From contig CABSBF010000056.1 of assembly GCA_902475855.1 (NCBI GenBank), forward strand, positions 1 through 11,769: a DNA stretch of 11,769 nucleotides. The letters run 5' to 3'. Source of the stretch: an uncultured Eubacteriales bacterium (GTDB lineage Bacteria; Bacillota; Clostridia; Oscillospirales; Oscillospiraceae). Positions 6,639-11,769 of the stretch are shown one piece after another (position 1 is the stretch's first letter; each line of letters opens with the position of its first letter). The position numbers were made by a program, and so were the translations under genes. The notes below the pieces were generated by a model, which saw only the letters and a list, made by a program, of their open reading frames with translations, made no database searches and had not been told where the DNA came from.

Positions 6639-7875
6639 AGATCTCGGTTTTGAAACCGGATATTCTCAGCTTGAAGTCATTTTTCATGGGGTTCTTTGTA
6701 CGTTTCAGCGAGCCGGAGACCTTCTCCAGCGTGCTGTTCTCGTCCTCTTCGAACACATAGAGCGGATTGAGGATGATCTTGCCGTTTTCGTAGCCCACGA
6801 CCTCCGTGATTTCCATGGTCTTTCTGGACTTGTCGCGCAGACGGGACAGGTGGATGATGATGTCCAGCGCCGAAGCGATCTGCTGGCGGATGGCCTCAAG
6901 CGGCAGGCCGGCAGAGCCTTGCAGCACCATCGTTTCCAGTCGGCTGAGCATATCCTGCGTGGAGTTGGCGTGGCCGGTGGAGAGAGAGCCGTCGTGGCCG
7001 GTGTTCATAGCCTGGAGCATATCCAGCGCCTCGCCGCCGCGGACTTCGCCGACGATGATGCGCTCCGGACGCATACGCAGGGAGGACTTGATCAGGTCGC
7101 GGATGGTGACCTGGCCGGCGCCGGAGGCGTTGGCATTGCGCGTTTCCAGACTGACGAGGTTTTCAATGCCCTCGAGCTGGAGCTCCGCGGAGTCCTCAAT
7201 CGTGATGACGCGCTCGTCCTTGGGGACGAAATTTGACAGGGCATTGAGGAAGGTGGTCTTGCCGGAGCCGGTACCGCCGCTGATAAAGATATTGTACTTC
7301 GCCCGGACGAGCAGCTCCATCTTATCGGCGATCTCCTGGGTAATGGAGCCGTAGGAGATGAGCTTCTCTATGGTCATGGGCGTTTTGGAGAATTTTCGGA
7401 TGGTCAGCACGGGGCCGCACAGGGAAATGGGCGGCAGGACGACATTGACACGGGAGCCGTCGGGCAGGCGGGTGTCGCAGATGGGGTTTGCCTGGTTGAC
7501 CTCGCGGCCGGCCAGACCGACGATCCTCTGGATGACGTCCTCCAGACGGCGCTGGCTCTCAAACTGCTTATCCAGCTTGAACAGGCGGCCGTTCTGCTCG
7601 ATGAAAATGTTTTCCGGGCCGTTGATCATAACCTCGGTGATGGTATCGTCGCTGATGATGGAATCCAGCAGGCCGAAGCCGCGGATGGAGCTGTAGATCT
7701 GCCGGACGACCGAGATGCGCTGCTCGATGGAGCAGTATTGTCCGGCAAGGCGCTGCGTGACGATGTCCTCGATGCGCTCCTCCAGCTCCTCGTCGGTGAT
7801 CTTGCTCAGCGGGAGGTTTTCCGTGACGTATTTTTTCAGCTCCGCTACGAGCTGCTGTTCCAGATCCGGACTCAT
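6637..7875 (-). CDS. cpaF: CpaF/TadA family pilus-assembly ATPase
   Basis: A 412-residue hexameric type II/IV secretion ATPase that powers Tad pilus assembly at the cytoplasmic face of the TadB/TadC platform. The N-terminal domain (about 1-170) contains DTITEVMINGPENIFIE and the CpaF-typical CDTRLPDGSRVNVVLPP. The catalytic core has Walker A GGTGSGKT (200-207, K206), an Asp box ITIEDSAEL, Walker B IIVGEVRGGEA (E277) and a His box with H294 and H302 in GHDGSLSTGHANS. All catalytic motifs are intact. Length is normal for the family. The start is ATG at 7875 with an AGGGGGAA site about 7 nt upstream; the gene lies 23 nt after tadZ and its stop overlaps the tadB ribosome binding site. In Tad nomenclature this protein is TadA, not to be confused with the tRNA deaminase at the other end of the window. 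Confidence 0.96.
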   Translation of the reverse strand: MSPDLEQQLVAELKKYVTENLPLSKITDEELEERIEDIVTQRLAGQYCSIEQRISVVRQIYSSIRGFGLLDSIISDDTITEVMINGPENIFIEQNGRLFKLDKQFESQRRLEDVIQRIVGLAGREVNQANPICDTRLPDGSRVNVVLPPISLCGPVLTIRKFSKTPMTIEKLISYGSITQEIADKMELLVRAKYNIFISGGTGSGKTTFLNALSNFVPKDERVITIEDSAELQLEGIENLVSLETRNANASGAGQVTIRDLIKSSLRMRPERIIVGEVRGGEALDMLQAMNTGHDGSLSTGHANSTQDMLSRLETMVLQGSAGLPLEAIRQQIASALDIIIHLSRLRDKSRKTMEITEVVGYENGKIILNPLYVFEEDENSTLEKVSGSLKRTKNPMKNDFKLRISGFKTEI

Positions 7876-7898
7876 ATGGCGTTCCCCCTCTCCGGCGG

Positions 7899-8963
7899 TC
7901 AGGCGAGAATTTTGTCGAAAATGCCCATGGCGGTGAGCTGCTGCAGAAGCTGCTGCGGCGTAGCGTTCTCAAAGCGCTGCACGCCGCCGATGTTCTTGAG
8001 CTCCACGCCCTGCAAAATGCGGCCGGTCTTGCTGCTGAACTTGTTGTAAACCAGGAGGAGCTTATTCGTCAGCGGGAGATCCGCACCCTCCTCCAGCGCG
8101 GCCAGCGCGCGGTAGGCGGAGAAGAGCTTGTCGTTGGCATTGACGGAGCCGTCGCTCACCAGAATCACCGCAGCGGCGCGGCGGAAGAAATCAAGCTGCG
8201 CCTTGTCCATGGTGAAATCCATATCCACGACGATCCGGTCGTAATCGCCCAGCGTCTTCAGCTCGGAAACGAGCTGGTTTAAGTCCTCGCTCGTCAACTC
8301 CATGCGGTCGAGCGCCAGCTTGGGCCGGGAATAGAAGCACACGCCCGAGGCATCCTGCCGGACGCAGCTTTCCAGCTTCAGGGGGAGGGTGGCGCGCCGG
8401 GTCTTGACGGCGTAGATCACATCGCTCAGGTCAAACTGACCATCGCCGGAGAAAAACACGTCCGCCGCACCGAAGCGCTCAAGATTGAGGTAGAGGGTCT
8501 TCAGGTGCTTGGCGGCAAAGCTCATCGCACAGGCGGCCGCCATCGTGGAGGTGCCCACGCCGCCGCAGGGGGAGGAGAACACCACGATCTGGCAGCCCTC
8601 GCCGCCGAATTTCACGCCGGAGATGCTCTCGGCGTTTTCGGAGTAGATGTTGAGCACCTGCTTATAGATCAGGTCAACGCGCTGGAACTTGCAGATGACC
8701 TTCTGCCCGCGCAGCGACTCGATATCCGGCGACTCGACCAGATAGGCAAAGCTGCAGCGGCGCGGCAGCGCGGTGGTGTCGATCTCAAAGCGGTCGCTCG
8801 CGGCAAGAACGTCGATACGCGACTCATCCAATGTTTTCAGCGCTGCCTCCGGATTCGTGAAGGAATAGGTCTCGATCTGATCTGCATACTTCATATTAAA
8901 TGTTGACACGAGACGGTTAAGGTAATTGACATCCTTCTCCACGATGGCCAGCCTGATCTTCAT
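7899..8963 (-). CDS. tadZ: TadZ/CpaE-like pilus localisation protein (atypical ParA/MinD-type ATPase)
   Basis: A 354-residue two-domain protein. Residues 1-115 resemble an atypical receiver domain (MKIRLAIVEKDVNYLNRLVSTF). Residues about 125-354 form a MinD/ParA-like fold with IVVFSSPCGGVGTSTMAAA, YDRIVVDMDF and VILVSDGS. TadZ/CpaE proteins place the Tad machine at the cell pole. The deviant Walker A is further altered: the signature Lys is C133 and the P-loop Lys is T138 (CGGVGTST), so ATP may be bound weakly or hydrolysed poorly. Loss of these lysines is common in CpaE/TadZ relatives. The start is ATG at 8963, with AGGAGG 8 nt upstream; an earlier in-frame TTG at 8981 would place that site inside the gene. 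It is the first gene of the operon, behind a strong promoter and a ~100-nt leader. Confidence 0.9.
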   Translation of the reverse strand: MKIRLAIVEKDVNYLNRLVSTFNMKYADQIETYSFTNPEAALKTLDESRIDVLAASDRFEIDTTALPRRCSFAYLVESPDIESLRGQKVICKFQRVDLIYKQVLNIYSENAESISGVKFGGEGCQIVVFSSPCGGVGTSTMAAACAMSFAAKHLKTLYLNLERFGAADVFFSGDGQFDLSDVIYAVKTRRATLPLKLESCVRQDASGVCFYSRPKLALDRMELTSEDLNQLVSELKTLGDYDRIVVDMDFTMDKAQLDFFRRAAAVILVSDGSVNANDKLFSAYRALAALEEGADLPLTNKLLLVYNKFSSKTGRILQGVELKNIGGVQRFENATPQQLLQQLTAMGIFDKILA

Positions 8964-8971
8964 TCGGTTAT

Positions 8972-8977
8972 CCTCCT
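8972..8977 (-). promoter_or_regulatory. Ribosome binding site deciding the tadZ start
   Basis: AGGAGG on the minus strand stands 8 nt before the ATG at 8963. It rules out the longer reading from TTG at 8981, which would contain it. Confidence 0.75.
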
Positions 8978-9067
8978 GCAATTCGTGAATATTCTTCCAG
9001 CATATGTCTTGTAGCTAGACGCAAAGTTTTGTAAAGAATCCCAATATTTACAGTTTGTTCAAATTCA

Positions 9068-9095
9068 GTATAGCAGGTCTTACAAATTCTGTCAA
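9068..9095 (-). promoter_or_regulatory. Sigma-A type promoter of the Tad operon
   Basis: On the minus strand a perfect TTGACA (9095-9090) and TATACT (9073-9068) are separated by exactly 17 nt. Transcription should start near 9061, giving a leader of about 100 nt before tadZ. The close match to consensus suggests strong basal activity unless repressed. Confidence 0.85.
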
Positions 9096-9186
9096 TAAAA
9101 AATATCGCTTTCCGATTGCGCTTCCCGTTTTGGCAATAACCGCTGAAATTTTCCCGCGGCGGGCGGCCTTTCCCGCGCGCCAAGCA

Positions 9187-9215
9187 TTGACATTTTTGTG
9201 CAAAAAGGGTATACT
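9187..9215 (+). promoter_or_regulatory. Sigma-A type promoter of the tdh-kbl operon
   Basis: TTGACA (9187-9192), a 17-nt spacer and TATACT (9210-9215). The hexamers and spacer length are the same as in the divergent Tad promoter. Transcription should start near 9222, about 70 nt before the tdh start codon. Confidence 0.87.
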
Positions 9216-9258
9216 GTCTTTGTGACATAGACTAATTCGTATTTTTTGTCTTTATATC

Positions 9259-9274
9259 ACGCACAACTGTGCGT
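9259..9274 (+). promoter_or_regulatory. Inverted repeat in the tdh leader, next to the ribosome binding site
   Basis: ACGCACA and TGTGCGT (7-bp exact arms, 2-nt centre AC) end 4 nt before the GGGAGGA ribosome binding site of tdh. The tiny centre makes a 7-bp RNA hairpin unlikely as drawn (a 5-bp stem with a 6-nt loop is possible), so a dimeric regulator site is an equal option. A looser pairing between GTGACATAGAC (about 9222-9232) and GTCTTTATATCAC (9248-9260) would compete with it. Confidence 0.45.
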
Positions 9275-9291
9275 AATCGGGAGGATTCACC

Positions 9292-10329
9292 ATGGAGAAA
9301 TGGATGGACGCCATCGTCAAACCGGCTCCCGCCGAGGGTCTGGAGCTGCGGCGCGTCCCCGTCCCCGAGCCGGGGCCGGGCGAGGTGCTGATCAAAGTCC
9401 ACAAAACCGCCATCTGCGGCTCGGACGTACACATTTATAAATGGAACGCCTGGGCGCAGCAGCACGTCCGGCCGCCGCAGGTCATCGGCCACGAATACGT
9501 CGGAGAAATCGCCGCACTGGGCGCAGGCGTGGAGGATCTGGCCATCGGACAGCGCGTCAGCGGCGAAGGCCACATCACCTGCGGCCGCTGCCGCAACTGC
9601 CACACCGGCAACATCCAGTGGTGCAAAGATCACGTGGGCGTGGGCGTCGACCGCGACGGCGCCTTTGCCGAATATGTGTGCATTCCCTCACGCAACGTCA
9701 TTCTGATCGACGAAAGCCTGCCGGAGGACGTCGTAGCCTTCTTTGACGCCTTCGGCAACGCCACGCACACCGCGCTGATGTTCCCCCTCGTGGGCGAGGA
9801 CGTGCTGATCGCAGGCGCGGGGCCCATCGGCATCATCGCCGTGGGCATCTGCAAGTACGCCGGCGCGCGCCGCGTGGTCATCACCGATATGAACGAATAC
9901 CGCCTCGCGCTCGCGCGCAAAATGGGCGCGGATGCCGCGGTGAACATCAAAAACGAGGACATCCGCGAAATCATGCGCAAGCAGGGTCTGACGGAGGGCT
10001 TCGACGTGGGCCTGGAGATGTCCGGCAGCGGCGCTGCCTTCCACCAGATGGTCTCCGTCATGCGCAACGGCGGCAAGATCTCCCTGCTCGGCCTGGGCGA
10101 CGGCCCCATCTCCGTGGACATGAACGGGATCATCACCAAGGGACTGACGCTTCAGGGCATCTACGGCCGCAAGATGGACAACTGGCACCAGATGTCCTAC
10201 ATGGTGCAGGGCGGGCTGGATCTCTCGCCCGTCATCACGCACCGCTTCCACTACACCGACTTCCAGAAGGGCTTCGACGCCATGCTGAGCGGAAACTCCG
10301 GCAAGGTCGTGCTCGACTGGACAAAATAA
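9292..10329 (+). CDS. tdh: L-threonine 3-dehydrogenase (zinc-dependent)
   Basis: A 345-residue medium-chain dehydrogenase that oxidises L-threonine to 2-amino-3-ketobutyrate with NAD+ in the cytoplasm. Catalytic zinc ligands fit C42 (ICGSD) and H67-E68 (GHEYVGEI). The structural zinc site is complete, with C97, C100, C103 and C111. The Rossmann motif is GAGPIG (175-180), and D199 at the end of the second strand fits NAD+ rather than NADP+. The segment WAQQHVRPPQVIGHEYVGEI is characteristic of Tdh as opposed to sorbitol or butanediol dehydrogenases. Length is normal. The ATG start has GGGAGGA upstream. The kbl gene, which consumes its unstable product, begins 16 nt after the stop, which strongly supports the assignment. 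G/C-ending codons dominate more than in the pilus genes. Confidence 0.95.
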   Translation: MEKWMDAIVKPAPAEGLELRRVPVPEPGPGEVLIKVHKTAICGSDVHIYKWNAWAQQHVRPPQVIGHEYVGEIAALGAGVEDLAIGQRVSGEGHITCGRCRNCHTGNIQWCKDHVGVGVDRDGAFAEYVCIPSRNVILIDESLPEDVVAFFDAFGNATHTALMFPLVGEDVLIAGAGPIGIIAVGICKYAGARRVVITDMNEYRLALARKMGADAAVNIKNEDIREIMRKQGLTEGFDVGLEMSGSGAAFHQMVSVMRNGGKISLLGLGDGPISVDMNGIITKGLTLQGIYGRKMDNWHQMSYMVQGGLDLSPVITHRFHYTDFQKGFDAMLSGNSGKVVLDWTK

Positions 10330-10345
10330 GAAAGGGGAGGATCTC

Positions 10346-11533
10346 GTGAAAACCGCACTGCATGAATTCCGGAAGGAACTCGACGCCATCCGCGCCGCCG
10401 GTACGTGGCGCAGCGAACGCATCATCACCACCCCGCAGCAGTCGCGCATCGCCACGACGGAAAAGCCCATGGTCGTGAACCTCTGCGCGAACAACTACCT
10501 CGGTCTGTCCGACCACCCCGCACTGATCGCCGCCGCAAAGGAAAGCTATGACCGCTGGGGCTTCGGTCTGTCCTCCGTGCGCTTCATCTGCGGCACGCAG
10601 GAGATCCACAAGGAGCTGGAGGGGCGCATCGCACGCTTCCTCGGCACGGACGACGCGATCCTCTATTCCTCCTGCTTCGACGCCAACGGCGGCCTGTTTG
10701 AAACGCTGCTCGGCGCGGAGGACGCGATCATCTCGGACGAGCTGAACCACGCCTCCATCATCGACGGCGTGCGCCTGTGCAAGGCCAGGCGCTACCGCTA
10801 CAAGAACAACGACATGGACGATCTGCGCCGCCAGCTTGAAGACGCCCGCGCCTCCGGCTGTAAAAAGATTATGATCGCCACGGACGGCGTATTCTCCATG
10901 GACGGCTACATTGCAAACCTGCGCGCCATCTGCGACCTGGCCGACGAATTTGACGCCCTGACCATGGTAGACGACAGCCACGCCGTGGGCTTTATGGGCG
11001 CACACGGCAAGGGCACGCCGGAATTCTGCGGCGTAGAGGGCCGCGTCGACATCCTGACCGGCACCTTCGGCAAGGCGCTGGGCGGCGCGTCCGGCGGCTA
11101 CACCGCCGCGCGCCGGGAAATCGTCGAGCTGCTGCGGCAGCGCTCGCGGCCGTATCTGTTCTCCAACACCGTCGCCCCGGCCATCTGTGCGGCGACGCTG
11201 AAGACGCTCGATCTTCTGGAGGCCTCCACCGAGCTGCGTGACCGCGTGCACGAAAACGCGCGCTATTTCCGCGCGGAGATGGAAAAGCTGGGCTTCGATC
11301 TGCTGCCCGGCGAGCATCCCATTGTGCCGGTCATGCTGTATGACCCCCACGTGGCACAGGAATTCTCCCGCCGGATGCTCGATAAGGGCGTGTATGTCGT
11401 GGGCTTCTGCTATCCGGTCGTGCCGAAGGGCCGCGACCGCATCCGCACGCAGATCTCCGCCGGCCACACGAAGGAAGATCTGGACTTCGCTGTGAAAGCC
11501 TTCGGCGAGGTCAAAAAGGAAATGGGAATCTGA
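10346..11533 (+). CDS. kbl: 2-amino-3-ketobutyrate CoA ligase (glycine C-acetyltransferase)
   Basis: A 395-residue PLP enzyme of the alpha-oxoamine synthase family. It splits 2-amino-3-ketobutyrate with CoA into glycine and acetyl-CoA, completing threonine breakdown started by Tdh. Visible features are the substrate/PLP pocket motif CANNYLGLSDHP (about 47-58), the histidine that stacks on PLP in SDELNHASIIDG (H135), D209 of VDDSHAVGF, and the Schiff-base lysine K243 in TGTFGKALGGASGG. The C-terminal small domain has RIRTQISAGHT. Length is that of the family. The start is GTG, 5 nt after a strong GGGGAGG site. The relative AONS and 5-aminolevulinate synthases share the fold, but the tdh neighbour and the VDDSHAVGF motif favour Kbl. 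A hairpin follows 10 nt after the stop. Confidence 0.96.
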   Translation: MKTALHEFRKELDAIRAAGTWRSERIITTPQQSRIATTEKPMVVNLCANNYLGLSDHPALIAAAKESYDRWGFGLSSVRFICGTQEIHKELEGRIARFLGTDDAILYSSCFDANGGLFETLLGAEDAIISDELNHASIIDGVRLCKARRYRYKNNDMDDLRRQLEDARASGCKKIMIATDGVFSMDGYIANLRAICDLADEFDALTMVDDSHAVGFMGAHGKGTPEFCGVEGRVDILTGTFGKALGGASGGYTAARREIVELLRQRSRPYLFSNTVAPAICAATLKTLDLLEASTELRDRVHENARYFRAEMEKLGFDLLPGEHPIVPVMLYDPHVAQEFSRRMLDKGVYVVGFCYPVVPKGRDRIRTQISAGHTKEDLDFAVKAFGEVKKEMGI

Positions 11534-11543
11534 GAATATGAGA

Positions 11544-11575
11544 AACCAGCCCCCGCCATCGGCGGGGGGCTGGTT
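11544..11575. terminator. Strong hairpin between convergent kbl and tRNA deaminase genes
   Basis: AACCAGCCCCCGCC and GGCGGGGGGCTGGTT pair as a 14-bp GC-rich stem with one bulged G and a 3-nt loop (ATC). No clear U-tract follows on the plus strand (ATCAAACG); on the minus strand a weak TTTCTCATATT follows. Position and stability fit a bidirectional terminator or 3'-end stabiliser for two convergent transcripts. Confidence 0.7.
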
Positions 11576-11617
11576 ATCAAACGCGAGAGGGAATCCGTCT
11601 CCGCGCTGCGGCGGCAG

Positions 11618-11769
11618 TCATTGGCGGTTTTCCGGTTTTTTCCACGTCTTGACCGTGGGATTTTCCCGCAGGCGGCGGAAAAACGCCGTCAGCAGCCCGC
11701 GGCATTCCTCCTCCAGCACGCCGGTTTTCACCGCCGGCCGGTGGTTGTAGGGCAGGGTGAACAGATCCG
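11618..11769 (-). CDS. tadA: tRNA-specific adenosine deaminase, C-terminal end
   Basis: The minus-strand frame from the window edge to the TGA at 11620-11618 gives 49 residues. The run DLFTLPYNHRPAVKTGVLEE, followed by EC and then LLTAFFRRLRE, matches the C-terminal signature of bacterial tRNA adenosine deaminase, the enzyme that makes inosine at the wobble position of tRNA-Arg(ACG). The zinc-binding HAE and PCxxC motifs lie outside the window, so only the end can be judged. It is convergent with kbl and probably unrelated to it. A free-standing nucleoside deaminase of the same family is the alternative, but the NH...GVL.EEC pattern favours the tRNA enzyme. Confidence 0.8.
   Translation of the reverse strand, partial: DLFTLPYNHRPAVKTGVLEEECRGLLTAFFRRLRENPTVKTWKKPENRQ

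Larger units (their letters stand above)
8964..9291. other. Divergent intergenic region between the Tad and tdh-kbl operons
   Basis: This 328-bp stretch holds no convincing gene. From left to right it contains the AT-rich ~100-nt leader of the Tad operon, the leftward promoter (9068-9095), a 91-bp spacer, the rightward promoter (9187-9215) and a ~70-nt leader of tdh. The spacer has a GC-rich part with CCCGCGGCGGG (9153-9163, arms of 5 bp) and a repeated TTTCCCGCG (from 9150 and from 9169, 19 bp apart), which could be regulator sites. I see no known riboswitch in either leader. Confidence 0.6.

Noticed and set aside
4998..6653. Long plus-strand open frame of 551 codons opposite tadC and tadB
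   Set aside because: It lies antisense to two clear T2SSF genes; its product is rich in His/Asp/Arg/Leu with no domain or membrane pattern, typical of a shadow of GC-biased codons.
9018..9026. GACGCAAAG, a string also found in c-di-GMP-I riboswitches, which would fit pilus control
   Set aside because: It is on the plus strand, antisense to the tad leader, and the other conserved parts (GGCAAACC and the GAAAG tetraloop region) are missing.
8968..9228. Minus-strand open frame of 86 codons in the divergent promoter region
   Set aside because: It overlaps both promoters and the tadZ ribosome binding site and begins upstream of the predicted transcription start, so it would not be translated from the tad mRNA.
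9222..9291. Glycine riboswitch ahead of the threonine-to-glycine genes
   Set aside because: The leader is only about 70 nt and lacks the conserved aptamer core; too short for even a single glycine aptamer with an expression platform.
10235..11467. Minus-strand open frame of 410 codons opposite kbl and the end of tdh
   Set aside because: Same reason: it mirrors two well-conserved enzymes, has low-complexity Ala/Val/Gly/His content and no recognisable motif.
1..11769. CRISPR arrays, tRNA or rRNA genes, insertion sequences or attachment sites
   Set aside because: I saw no regularly spaced repeats, no transposase or integrase sequence and no tRNA-like cloverleaf on either strand by reading.

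Overview
The window looks like a chromosomal piece of a Gram-positive (monoderm) Clostridia bacterium, most likely a gut member of the Oscillospirales or a related group. The reasons are strong purine-rich Shine-Dalgarno sites, sigma-A type promoters of the form TTGACA-17-TATACT, protein families typical of Firmicutes tight-adherence loci (Flp1-like pilin, DUF5702-type protein, TadZ with an atypical P-loop), and no outer-membrane secretin or other outer-membrane part in the locus. The taxonomic call is inference; there is no rRNA or marker gene here.

Positions 1-8963, all on the minus strand, hold a tight-adherence (Tad, type IVc) pilus operon. Read in the direction of transcription it encodes: TadZ/CpaE-like localisation ATPase (8963-7899), CpaF/TadA secretion ATPase (7875-6637), TadB (6626-5772) and TadC (5759-4890) inner-membrane platform proteins, a small Flp1-like pilin (4841-4629), a TadE-like minor pilin (4506-3886), a very large DUF5702-like membrane-anchored protein (3870-517), and the first 157 codons of a Ser/Pro/Gly-linker lipoprotein with a probable BspA-type leucine-rich repeat (473 to the window edge). 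Most gaps are 2-25 nt and several Shine-Dalgarno sites overlap the upstream stop codon, so this reads as one transcript from the promoter at 9095-9068. The exceptions lie around the pilin gene. An AT-only 16-bp palindrome precedes it, and a perfect 13-bp stem-loop sits in the 122-nt gap after it, a plausible device for making more pilin than the other parts. No prepilin peptidase gene is visible; the operon may continue beyond position 1.

Positions 8964-9291 are a divergent intergenic region. It carries two promoters with identical hexamers and spacer length, one for the Tad operon (minus) and one for the next operon (plus).

Positions 9292-11533 (plus strand) encode the two-step threonine-to-glycine pathway: L-threonine 3-dehydrogenase (Tdh) and 2-amino-3-ketobutyrate CoA ligase (Kbl). 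They are 16 nt apart and end at a strong hairpin. These genes are visibly richer in G/C-ending codons than the pilus genes. The last 152 bases contain the C-terminal end of a convergent tRNA adenosine deaminase gene. The most unusual parts are the DUF5702-like giant protein with its downstream lipoprotein, the pilin flanked by inverted repeats, and the degenerate P-loop of TadZ.
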